DNA of 7,047 nucleotides from Bordetella parapertussis (GCA_945869935.1 CAMBSA010000087.1:1-7047), one strand, 5' to 3'; counted from the first letter of the stretch, positions 1 through 6,179 are shown. Program-made: numbers and translations. The notes: generated from the letters alone by a model not told the origin.

Positions 1-533
1 GCAAGGTGCCCGGACGTCCCGTTGCCCGCGGACGAGTAGGTGAGCTTGCCCGGATTCTCGCGGGCGAGTTTCACCAGGTCCTGCAATGACTTCACCGGTG
101 ATGCGGCGATGACCACCAGAAGATTGGGCGCCGCCGCGAGCATCGCCACCGGTGGCACATCACGCATCGGGTCGTACTTCAGGTCCCGGAACAGATGCGG
201 GCCCACGGAATGCGTGGGGGCCCCGCTCATGAGCAGCGTGTAGCCGTCGGCCAGCGCCCGTGCCGCCATCTCGGAACCGAGATGGCCGCCCGCGCCGGCG
301 CGATTGTCGAAAATGAAGGTCTGGCCGAGCAGCGGCGTCAGCCGCTCGCCCATCAGCCGGGCGAGGATGTCGGCGGTGCCGCCTGCACCCGAGGCGACGA
401 TCACCCGGATCGGCTTGGACGGCCAGGCCTGCGCTTGCGCGGGACGCGATACCAGCGTGGCCGATACAAGAGTGAAAGCGAGCCCCAGGACAAGGATTGC
501 AGGACGCCGGAATGCCTTGTTGATTGCGTTCAT
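1..533 (-). CDS. Bug/TctC-family periplasmic solute receptor, 3' end cut by window edge
   Basis: Encodes the N-terminal 177 residues of a tripartite tricarboxylate transporter (TTT) receptor, a family usually about 320 aa long; the reading frame runs off the left edge without a stop. Such proteins bind carboxylates or related small molecules in the periplasm. Seen: a signal peptide with basic start (MNAINKAFRR), a hydrophobic stretch and a likely cleavage after RPAQA (near residue 34), then the family start WPSKPIRVIVA, an AGGTAD ligand-loop motif, the DNRAGAGG segment, ADGYTLL, and a YSSAGNGTSGHL segment at the cut end. The start ATG at 533 has GGGAGG five bases upstream and lies 13 bp after the stop of the preceding receptor, so the two are surely co-transcribed. 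The sequence clearly differs from that neighbour (for example VASGAGG against IPFPAGG), so this is an old paralogue and not a recent duplication. No TctA or TctB membrane subunit is visible. The ligand cannot be read from sequence. Confidence 0.9.
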   Translation of the reverse strand, partial: MNAINKAFRRPAILVLGLAFTLVSATLVSRPAQAQAWPSKPIRVIVASGAGGTADILARLMGERLTPLLGQTFIFDNRAGAGGHLGSEMAARALADGYTLLMSGAPTHSVGPHLFRDLKYDPMRDVPPVAMLAAAPNLLVVIAASPVKSLQDLVKLARENPGKLTYSSAGNGTSGHL

Positions 534-546
534 CCGCGCCTCCCGG

Positions 547-1524
547 TCAGTCGAGTTTCACGCCGACGTTCTTGATCCGCTCCGCGTACATCTCGCGGTT
601 GGTTTTCAGGAACGCGTTGAACTGGTCCGGCCGCATGATCAGCGGCTCGAGACCGACGCCGCTGATGAACTTCTCGTCGAACGCCTTTTCGATGACGATC
701 TTGTTCACGTCGGTCGCCACCTTGTCGATGACGGTGCGCGGTGTCGCAGCGGGTGCGACGAGGCCGAACCAGGCGCGTGACACGAAACCGGGGGCGCCGG
801 ATTCGATAAAGGTCGGCACGTTCGGCAGCACGGTCGAGCGGGTGTCACCCGCATGTGCGATTGCCTTGAGTTTGCCGGAGCGAAGCAGCGTCAGCGCGGG
901 CGCAACGCCGGAGAGGGCGACGTCGATCTGTCCGGCCAGCACCGCAGGAATCACTTCCGCGATGCCCTTGTACGGCACATGCAGCATCTTGATGCCGGTG
1001 ATGCGCATGAAGGCTTCGGTATCGATATGGGTCGAACTGCCCGGGCCGAAGGTGCCGTAGGTGATCGTGCCCGGCTTGGCCTTCGCCATTGCGATCAGTT
1101 CCTGCAGGTTGTTGGCCGGGAACGACGGGCTGGCAACCAGTGCGCTCGGCACGCCGACCAGGTTGATCACGCCGGTGAAATCCTTCACCGGGTCGTAGGG
1201 CAGCTTGCTGTAGAGGTACTGGTTGGAGGACAGTGCGGCATCGGTCGCCATGTACAGGGTGTAGCCGTCCGCGGGCGACTTCGCCACGGCTTCGGAGGCG
1301 ATGATGGTGTTGGCGCCCGGGCGATTCTCCGCGATCACCGTATGGCCCCAGACCCGGGAGAGTTCCTGACCGAGTCCGCGGATCAGCACGTCCGACAGTC
1401 CGCCCGCGGGGAACGGGATGATGATCTTCACCGGCTTGGACGGGAAGGCTTGCGCCGCCGCGCCACTTGCAAACAGCGCGAACGACAGCGATGCGAGTAC
1501 GGTCCTGATCTTGCGATGATTCAT
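547..1524 (-). CDS. Bug/TctC-family periplasmic solute receptor
   Basis: A complete 325-residue TTT receptor of normal family length, expected to be exported to the periplasm and to bind a small organic acid. Seen: signal peptide with MNHRKIR start, hydrophobic core and AAAQA near residues 22-26; the mature start FPSKPVKIIIPFPAGG with the conserved ligand-loop AGGLSD; ENRPGA near residue 66; ADGYTLY; KLPYDPVKDF; YGTFGPGSSTHI; HVPYKG; GQIDVA; and LPNVPTFIESG, all in the usual order. The ATG at 1524 is preceded by AAAGGAG about seven bases upstream, and the gene begins 31 bp after the acyl-CoA ligase stop, with a second receptor 13 bp downstream. Placement directly behind a CoA ligase suggests that it captures the acid the ligase activates; this is inference. 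Bug receptors often sit away from any TctAB pair and may share a distant one or act in signalling. Confidence 0.95.
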   Translation of the reverse strand: MNHRKIRTVLASLSFALFASGAAAQAFPSKPVKIIIPFPAGGLSDVLIRGLGQELSRVWGHTVIAENRPGANTIIASEAVAKSPADGYTLYMATDAALSSNQYLYSKLPYDPVKDFTGVINLVGVPSALVASPSFPANNLQELIAMAKAKPGTITYGTFGPGSSTHIDTEAFMRITGIKMLHVPYKGIAEVIPAVLAGQIDVALSGVAPALTLLRSGKLKAIAHAGDTRSTVLPNVPTFIESGAPGFVSRAWFGLVAPAATPRTVIDKVATDVNKIVIEKAFDEKFISGVGLEPLIMRPDQFNAFLKTNREMYAERIKNVGVKLD

Positions 1525-1555
1525 GCGAGTCTCCTTTGGATCTGTTGGGGGTGCC

Positions 1556-3127
1556 TTACGACACCTGGCGGTCGCGTCCGACCCAGAAGGGCTCGCGCAT
1601 TTTCTTCTTGTCGATCTTGTTGGTGCTGAGAATCCGCGGAAGCGCGGGCATGACTTCCACGCTCTTGGGCTTCTTGTAGCTCGCGATCGAGGCGCGGCAA
1701 TGTTCGATCAGCTCCGCCTCGGTCGCGCTCGCGCCCGGCTTGAACGAAACGAAGGCCTTTACCGATTCGCCCCACTTCGGATCGGGCACGCCGATCACCG
1801 CGGCTTCGGCTACCGCGGGATGCAGGAGCAGGGTCTCCTCGACCTCGCGCGAATAAATGTTCTCGCCGCCGGAGATGATCATGTCCTTCTTGCGGTCGGC
1901 AATGAACAGGTAGTGGTCTTCGTCGAAGTAGCCCATGTCGCCGGTGTGCATCCATGTGTCGCCGATCGCGGCTTGGGTGGCTTCCGGATTGCGCCAGTAG
2001 CCCTTCATCAGAAACTTGGAACGTCCCCAGACTTCGCCGATTTCGCCGATATCGCAATCGGTGCCGTCAGGTCGCACCACGCGGATTTCGGAGCCGAACA
2101 TCGGCTGGCCCGCGGAGGCGAGGCGCCCGGTTTCCTTGGGTGTGCCTTCGAGATGGTGCTGGTGTTTCAGCAGCGCGGTGGCCGCGCCGCCTTCGCTCAT
2201 GCCGTAGATCTGCATGAAGATCTTGCCGAACACCGCATTGGCCCGGCGCGACAGCGCCACCGACATCGGCGCGGAGGCGTAGCAGACCGTGTGCAGGCTG
2301 GAGACGTCGATCGGGGTCTTCTCCTGGACCTCGAGCATCATCTGGATCATGGTCGGTGCCAGGTGCGCAGAGGTCACGCGATGCTTCTGCACGCTCTCGA
2401 GGATCACCTTCGCATCGAAGGCGCGGTGCAGCACGATGGTCGCACCGACCGAGAAATAGGTGAGCAGCTCGGTGGTGCCGCCGATGTGATAGAAGGGCAT
2501 CACGATAAGCATCCGGTCGATCTGCTGCGCGCCGCTCACGGTGGCTTGCAAGCGGGCCTGCTCCAGCTGTCCGCTGTTGTGCAGCATCACCCCCTTGGGC
2601 CGCCCGGTGGTGCCGGAGGTGTAGATCAGGAACACGATGTCGTCTTCGTTCGCGCGAAGCGCGGGTGCCGTGTCGGCGGCGGCCATCAGGATCGCGTCAT
2701 AGCTCTCGGCCCCGAATTTCTTCGCGTCGCCCGGCGCGGCTTCGATACAGATCAGGCGCGTGTTCTTCGGCAGATAAGCACGAAGTTCAGCTGCGCGGTC
2801 GGCGTATTCCGACTCGAACACGAACACCGCAGGCTCGCAGTCGGTGAGGATCTGCGCCTGCTCGGGCGCAGCGAGCCGGTAGTTGATGCCCACCGCGATG
2901 AATCCGGAAATGCCGGACGCGCCGTGGAGTTCGACGTACTCGGGGCAGTTCTGCGACAGGATCGCGATCCTGTCCGTGCGCTTCAGGCCGCCCGCGGCCA
3001 GGGCGTTCGCGAGGCGTTTCGAGCGGCTGTAGTACTCGCCGTAGGTAATCGTCCGCTCGCCGTAGATGATCGCCGGATGGTCGCGGCAGCTCAGCGCGTT
3101 GTGCCGGTACAGGTCGTCGAGAATCAT
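1556..3127 (-). CDS. AMP-forming acyl-CoA ligase (ANL superfamily)
   Basis: A 523-residue cytoplasmic enzyme expected to join a carboxylic acid to coenzyme A using ATP through an acyl-adenylate. Seen in order: phosphate-binding loop YTSGTTGRPKGV (residues 169-180), PFYHIGG (211-217), YGMSEGG (308-314, adenine-site motif), HTGDMGY (394-400, ribose-binding Asp397), the hinge and A8 region DRKKDMIISGGENIY (411-425), and a C-terminal motif TNKIDKKK (502-509) with the likely adenylation lysine Lys504. The last motif has Asn where many family members have Gly before the lysine. The frame stays open 65 codons further upstream, but ATG at 3127 is preferred: it overlaps the MaoC stop as ATGA, the protein then starts like other ligases (MILDDLYRHN), and the upstream part is out-of-frame reading of the MaoC gene. 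Substrate cannot be fixed from sequence; the overall type fits medium-chain, alicyclic or aromatic acids. Second gene of the leftward run. Confidence 0.95.
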   Translation of the reverse strand: MILDDLYRHNALSCRDHPAIIYGERTITYGEYYSRSKRLANALAAGGLKRTDRIAILSQNCPEYVELHGASGISGFIAVGINYRLAAPEQAQILTDCEPAVFVFESEYADRAAELRAYLPKNTRLICIEAAPGDAKKFGAESYDAILMAAADTAPALRANEDDIVFLIYTSGTTGRPKGVMLHNSGQLEQARLQATVSGAQQIDRMLIVMPFYHIGGTTELLTYFSVGATIVLHRAFDAKVILESVQKHRVTSAHLAPTMIQMMLEVQEKTPIDVSSLHTVCYASAPMSVALSRRANAVFGKIFMQIYGMSEGGAATALLKHQHHLEGTPKETGRLASAGQPMFGSEIRVVRPDGTDCDIGEIGEVWGRSKFLMKGYWRNPEATQAAIGDTWMHTGDMGYFDEDHYLFIADRKKDMIISGGENIYSREVEETLLLHPAVAEAAVIGVPDPKWGESVKAFVSFKPGASATEAELIEHCRASIASYKKPKSVEVMPALPRILSTNKIDKKKMREPFWVGRDRQVS

Positions 3128-3585
3128 GCCGCGGCTCCCGGGGTCGCAAGACGCACCATCGTGCCGACGATGCCTTCCTGCACCGCCTTGCCGGCCTGGT
3201 TGATCACCTTCATGCGCCGCTCGATGATCGCGCGCTTGCCGTCCGAGGTGACGCGCTTGGATTCGATGATGGTCTCTATATGGATGGTGTCCCCCACGGT
3301 GAGCGGTCCGCGGTAGGTCCATTCGCGCAGGCCGGTTGCGCCGATCACCGGGTCGGCGAATTCGGGCATGTGGGTGGACATGCCGGCGGCGAGCAGGATG
3401 CCGAAGGGGCCATGGAGAATGCGCTTGCCCATCGGCGTGGTTTTGGCGAATTCCTCGTCGGCATGGATCGGGTGCCAGTCGCCTGTGAGCATGCAGGAGA
3501 GCGACAGGTCGGTCTCGGTGAGCGTGCGACCGTGGCTTTTGTAGGTGGCGCCGATTTCGAGGTCATTGAAAGCGATCGGGTTCAT
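3124..3585 (-). CDS. MaoC-like (R)-specific enoyl-CoA hydratase
   Basis: A 153-residue single hot-dog-fold protein, the usual length for stand-alone MaoC/PhaJ-type hydratases, which add water to a trans-2-enoyl-CoA. Seen: hydratase motif MLTGDWHPIHADEEFAKTT at residues 32-50, with Asp36 and His41 five residues apart as in the catalytic Asp/His pair of PhaJ; ILHGPFG follows at 56-62, and GDTIHIETII near residues 98-107 is the usual strand after the central helix. The motif has His38 where Asn is commoner (GDxNPIH). The ATG at 3585 has AAAGGA shortly upstream. Its stop overlaps the ligase start as ATGA, pointing to translational coupling. It is the first gene of the leftward run, with a promoter candidate some 160 bp upstream. 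Some MaoC proteins are not hydratases but bind acyl thioesters or act on bulky CoA esters, so the precise reaction is open. Confidence 0.92.
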   Translation of the reverse strand: MNPIAFNDLEIGATYKSHGRTLTETDLSLSCMLTGDWHPIHADEEFAKTTPMGKRILHGPFGILLAAGMSTHMPEFADPVIGATGLREWTYRGPLTVGDTIHIETIIESKRVTSDGKRAIIERRMKVINQAGKAVQEGIVGTMVRLATPGAAA

Positions 3586-3749
3586 GGAAGTCCTTTAAGC
3601 GAGGTGCGGGCGGCGGCCGTTTCGCCATCTGCGCGCGAGTTCGAGTCCGTCATTGTGGTGCATACGCGCGGATCATGGACATGTGAGATGTCGGACCGTG
3701 GCGGTTCGCGGCAAGCGGTTCCGGTCCGGGCTGCCAGCCCAGGCACGTC

Positions 3750-3777
3750 AGCATACGGCCCTGCGAACATCAGGCAA
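3750..3777 (-). promoter_or_regulatory. Candidate sigma70-type promoter for the leftward genes
   Basis: On the minus strand TTGCCT (3777-3772) and TATGCT (3755-3750) are separated by 16 bases; each matches four of six positions of the sigma70 consensus. Transcription would start near 3743, leaving a leader of about 160 nt before the MaoC-like gene. The palindrome at 3782-3797 lies just upstream, centred near -46. Predicted by eye; the matches are modest and support comes mainly from the mirrored arrangement at 3918-3947. Confidence 0.4.
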
Positions 3778-3781
3778 TCCG

Positions 3782-3797
3782 TTGATTTACGAATCAA
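3782..3797. repeat. Palindrome TTGATT-TACG-AATCAA, candidate operator 1
   Basis: A perfect 6-bp inverted repeat with a 4-bp spacer. On the minus strand it is followed, four bases on, by TTGCCT (3777-3772), the candidate -35 of the leftward promoter. The same core with the same spacing occurs at 3898-3913. The half-site TTGAT looks like that of FNR/Anr/FixK, but the gap between TTGAT and ATCAA is six bases here and four in the FNR consensus, so I do not assign that family. Confidence 0.65.
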
Positions 3798-3895
3798 TTC
3801 ACGCGTGGCTGATCAGGGCGGTTATTCTGCGCATGGGACTCTACCTGCCGAGCCGCCGTGTGACAAGACAAGAGAATCCGCCGTTGGGGGAGTCC

Positions 3896-3915
3896 GATTG
3901 ATTCTCCAATCAATC
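3896..3915. repeat. Palindrome GATTGATT-CTCC-AATCAATC, candidate operator 2
   Basis: A perfect 8-bp inverted repeat with a 4-bp spacer. Its inner 16 bp share the core TTGATT-N4-AATCAA with the palindrome at 3782-3797; the centres are 116 bp apart, close to eleven helical turns. TTGCCT, the candidate -35 of the rightward promoter, begins four bases after the core, exactly as in the other copy. The likely ligand is a dimeric regulator; which family is not clear. Confidence 0.7.
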
Positions 3916-3917
3916 CC

Positions 3918-3947
3918 TTGCCTCGAGTTCCGCGGCCTGCCTAGACT
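3918..3947 (+). promoter_or_regulatory. Candidate sigma70-type promoter for the rightward genes
   Basis: TTGCCT (3918-3923) and TAGACT (3942-3947) are separated by 18 bases; each matches four of six consensus positions. Transcription would start near 3954, about 70 nt before the flavin oxidoreductase start. The palindrome at 3896-3915 ends two bases before the -35 hexamer and is centred near -48, a place usual for activators, though a repressor could also block there. Confidence 0.4.
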
Positions 3948-4023
3948 CCGCTCCCCTGCCCGGGGTGTGTGAGGATCGTTCTGATCGACACGTCCCTGCA
4001 AAGAAGGAGGAGGAATCCAGTCC

Positions 4024-5205
4024 ATGTCCGACAAGCCCCTGCTGTTCTCGCCCTTTCGCATGCGCGAGCTCGAACTGCCCAACCGCATCGCTTTCGGCCC
4101 GATGTGCCAGTACGACGCGATCGACGGCGTGGCGAGTGACTGGCACCTGATGCATCTGGGCAATATGGCGATGTCCGGAGTGGGCCTGGTGATCGCCGAG
4201 GCCTGTGCGGTCGAGCCGCAGGGCCGGATCTCGAATCTCTGCCTCGGGCTGTATTCGGACAAGTGCGAAACCGAGCTCAAGCGTGTCGTGGACTTTTGCA
4301 AAAACTACGGCAACGCGAAATTCGGCGTGCAGCTTGCGCACGCCGGCCGCAAAGGCGCGGTGACCGCATCCTTCATGGTGCGGCGGCCGCTTACCAAGGA
4401 GGAGGGCTGGTGGCAGCCCGAGGGGCCTTCGTTCATCGATGACGGCATCCATTCGCCACCGGCGGTTCTTGATCAAGAGCGCATCGAACGCATCAAGCGC
4501 GCCTGGGTGGACTCCACTCGCCGTGCTGATCGTATTGGTGTCGACCTGATCGAACTGCATTTTGCGCACGGTTACCTGATCAATCAGTTCCTCAGTCCGC
4601 TCACCAACTTTCGCGACGATGAATACGGTGGCACGCGCGAGAAGCGCATGCGCCTCGCGCTCGAAATCTACGACCTGTGCCGTGCCGTTTGGCCGGCTCA
4701 CAAGCCGATGGGTGTGCGCATCTCCGCAGTGGACTGGGTCGAAGGCGGCTGGGACATCGAGGACTCCGTGGCCTTCGCCAAGGAACTCCATGCCCGCGGC
4801 TGCGACTACATCTGCACCAGCAGCGGCGGAGTCACGATGAAGCAGAAGATCGTCTCCGGACCCGGCTACCAGGTCCCGTTCGCGCATCGCGTGCGAGAAG
4901 GATCAGGCATCGCCACCATGGCGATCGGTCAGATCACCGAGCCGAAGCAGGCCGAGGAAATTCTTGCAAGCGGCAAGGCCGACATGATCGGCATGGTCAG
5001 GCGCCTCACCTACAACCCGCGCTGGCCCTGGCATGCGGCGGTCGAACTCGGTGTGCATGTCGACTACCCGAAGCGCTACCGAAGCTGCCATCCGGCGGTC
5101 GGACCGGCGCTCAAGTTCGCGGAATCGAAAGAGCAGACCGAGGCACTACAGAAATTGTGGGGCCTCAATCAGCAGGCCGCCGAGAAATCGGGCGCAGGCA
5201 GCTAG
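4024..5205 (+). CDS. Old Yellow Enzyme-family NADH:flavin oxidoreductase (YqjM-like class)
   Basis: A 393-residue FMN-dependent TIM-barrel enzyme expected to reduce an activated C=C bond (enone or conjugated thioester) with NAD(P)H. Seen: PMCQYDA at 26-32 with Cys28 and Tyr30 matching the flavin-tuning Cys26 and Tyr28 of Bacillus YqjM; DWHLMHLG at 39-46; GVQLAHAGRK at 101-110 with flavin-contacting Gln103; the substrate-anion pair in ELHFAHGYL (His179, His182) followed by Tyr184; FLSPLTNFRDDEYGG at 189-203; VRISAVD at 231-237; and MVRRLTYNPRWPW at 324-336 with the likely phosphate-binding Arg326. It is longer than YqjM (about 338 aa) because of a C-terminal tail after about residue 350. From memory, the LTYNPRWPWHAA stretch recalls the reductase part of fused salicylyl-CoA and anthraniloyl-CoA hydroxylases, hinting at a CoA-ester substrate. 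ATG at 4024 has AAGGAGGAGG at 4004-4013. First gene of the rightward run. Confidence 0.94.
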   Translation: MSDKPLLFSPFRMRELELPNRIAFGPMCQYDAIDGVASDWHLMHLGNMAMSGVGLVIAEACAVEPQGRISNLCLGLYSDKCETELKRVVDFCKNYGNAKFGVQLAHAGRKGAVTASFMVRRPLTKEEGWWQPEGPSFIDDGIHSPPAVLDQERIERIKRAWVDSTRRADRIGVDLIELHFAHGYLINQFLSPLTNFRDDEYGGTREKRMRLALEIYDLCRAVWPAHKPMGVRISAVDWVEGGWDIEDSVAFAKELHARGCDYICTSSGGVTMKQKIVSGPGYQVPFAHRVREGSGIATMAIGQITEPKQAEEILASGKADMIGMVRRLTYNPRWPWHAAVELGVHVDYPKRYRSCHPAVGPALKFAESKEQTEALQKLWGLNQQAAEKSGAGS

Positions 5206-5220
5206 ACCCCCGAGAATATG

Positions 5221-5256
5221 AAAAAAGCGCGGGAGGGAATTCCCTCCCATTTTGTT
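5221..5256. terminator. Terminator-like 18-bp perfect palindrome between oxidoreductase and crotonase
   Basis: GGGAGGGAATTCCCTCCC at 5231-5248 is a perfect palindrome that can fold as a 7-bp GC-rich stem with an AATT loop. ATTTTGTT follows on the plus strand and six A (5221-5226) precede it, so it has terminator-like tails in both directions, though the T-run is interrupted. It lies 15 bp after the oxidoreductase stop. As no good promoter is seen between it and the next gene at 5301, it more likely lowers read-through than ends the operon. Confidence 0.6.
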
Positions 5257-5300
5257 CAGCACCCGTAAGATTCACAGCAGTCGACAACGAGGAGACAACA

Positions 5301-6131
5301 ATGAGCTACAACTTTGAGACGGTGAAGGTAGAGATCGCGGACAAGGTGGCGAAAGTCATTCTGAACCGCCCCGAGAAAAAGAACGCGATGAGCCCGCAGA
5401 TGCACCGCGACATGACCGCGGCGCTCGACCAACTGCGCTATGACGATGACGTGAAGGTTCTGGTGATCACAGGCGCTGGCAACTCCTTCTGCGCCGGCAT
5501 GGACCTGAAGGGCTTCTTCAACGACCTCAAGGGCAAGGATCCGGCCGAATACGACCGCATCACCCGCATGGCCACCGAATGGCGCGGCCGCACGATGCGC
5601 TACTTCCCGAAGCCCACGATCGCGATGATCAACGGTTTCGTTTTCGGCGGTGGCTTCTCTGTGGTCGAAGGTTGCGATCTCGCAATTGCAGCGGACGAAG
5701 CGACCTTTGGCCTGTCCGAAATCAATTTCGGCATGTTCCCCGGAGGCGCGGTATCCAAGTCGCTCGCCAACACCATGCATTCGCGCGACGCGCTTTTCTA
5801 CGGCATGACCGGCCGCACCTTCAACGGCAAGAAGGCCGCCGAGATGAAGTTCGTGAACTACTCGGTGCCGCTTGCGCAGCTCGAAGCCGAGACCATGACC
5901 GTTGCCAGGGAAATCGCGGGCAAGGAACTCTCGGCACTGCGCGCGACCAAGGACGGCTACCGCTTCTCGCTCGAGATGACCTGGGAAGCCTCGATGAGCT
6001 ACACCGCCGCCAAGGAGCAGGAAGTGTTCATGGCACAGAAGGGCGGCTGGCTCGAGAGCGGCATCGGCAATTTCCTCAAGGGCGACTACAAGCCGGGCCT
6101 GGGCGACCAGGGCGCCGAAAAGAAGAAGTAA
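5301..6131 (+). CDS. Crotonase-family enoyl-CoA hydratase, HCHL-like
   Basis: A 276-residue crotonase-fold enzyme acting on CoA thioesters in the cytoplasm. Length and many segments recall 4-hydroxycinnamoyl-CoA hydratase/lyase (HCHL, feruloyl-CoA to vanillin): VKVEI (8-12), LNRPEKKNAMSP (21-32), GMDLK (66-70), PKPTIAMINGFVFGGGFS (103-120), DEATFGLSEINFG (132-144) and MTGRTFNGKKAAEM (169-182). Oxyanion-hole segments are AGMDL and FGGGF. Glu140 aligns with catalytic Glu143 and Ser120 with Ser123 of Pseudomonas HCHL as I remember it. The phenol-binding tyrosines Tyr75 and Tyr239 appear replaced by Phe72 and Ala236, so a true feruloyl-CoA lyase is doubtful; simple hydration of another enoyl-CoA is the safer reading. 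The ATG at 5301 has GAGGAG at 5289-5294; the frame is open far upstream, but that part overlaps the oxidoreductase gene and is not protein-like. The C-terminus is a lysine-rich tail. Middle gene of the rightward run. Confidence 0.92.
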   Translation: MSYNFETVKVEIADKVAKVILNRPEKKNAMSPQMHRDMTAALDQLRYDDDVKVLVITGAGNSFCAGMDLKGFFNDLKGKDPAEYDRITRMATEWRGRTMRYFPKPTIAMINGFVFGGGFSVVEGCDLAIAADEATFGLSEINFGMFPGGAVSKSLANTMHSRDALFYGMTGRTFNGKKAAEMKFVNYSVPLAQLEAETMTVAREIAGKELSALRATKDGYRFSLEMTWEASMSYTAAKEQEVFMAQKGGWLESGIGNFLKGDYKPGLGDQGAEKKK

Positions 6132-6179
6132 AAGTCAATCACCGCGGGAGGGCGACGTACCGCGTTAGTTGAATTTCCG

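Larger units (their letters stand above)
3586..4023. promoter_or_regulatory. Divergent control region between the two gene blocks
   Basis: This 438-bp stretch separates the start codons of the leftward MaoC gene and the rightward flavin oxidoreductase. Short open frames in it have no family resemblance I can recognise and no convincing ribosome site, so I treat it as non-coding. It holds two copies of a palindrome (3782-3797 and 3896-3915), each adjoining a promoter-like hexamer pair facing outwards. The leader left of 3743 would be about 160 nt before the MaoC gene, and the leader right of about 3954 would be about 70 nt before the oxidoreductase. No regulator gene adjoins it in this window. 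Confidence 0.7.

Noticed and set aside
1523..3316. Long plus-strand open frame (597 codons) opposite the CoA ligase and MaoC genes
   Set aside because: It is antisense to two genes with clear family motifs; the translation is rich in His, Arg, Gly and Ala with no recognisable domain, typical of a frame kept open by high GC.
3678..3692. Short inverted repeat GACAT-N5-ATGTC in the leftward leader
   Set aside because: Five-base arms are expected by chance in a region of this size and nothing else supports it.
3582..3797. Minus-strand 71-codon frame ending as ATGA over the MaoC start, possible leader peptide
   Set aside because: It starts inside the palindrome, upstream of the predicted leftward transcription start, has no family resemblance and no evident ribosome site. 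The overlap is suggestive but could be chance.
3872..3906. Alternative 7-bp inverted repeat GAGAATC (3872-3878) with GATTCTC (3900-3906)
   Set aside because: The arms are 21 bases apart, one arm overlaps the stronger palindrome, and the region is probably upstream of both transcription starts.
3782..3915. FNR/Anr/FixK boxes (TTGAT-N4-ATCAA) in the control region
   Set aside because: The half-sites match but both palindromes have six bases between TTGAT and ATCAA, not four; a shift of two bases in both copies argues for a different regulator.
3910..4887. Minus-strand open frame of 325 codons opposite the flavin oxidoreductase
   Set aside because: It is antisense to a well-supported gene, runs into the control region, and shows no motif or ribosome site.
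4677..5300. Upstream in-frame extension of the crotonase gene, which would make a 484-residue protein
   Set aside because: The added part reads the oxidoreductase gene in another frame and has no protein-like pattern; the start at 5301 has a good ribosome site and matches the family N-terminus and length.
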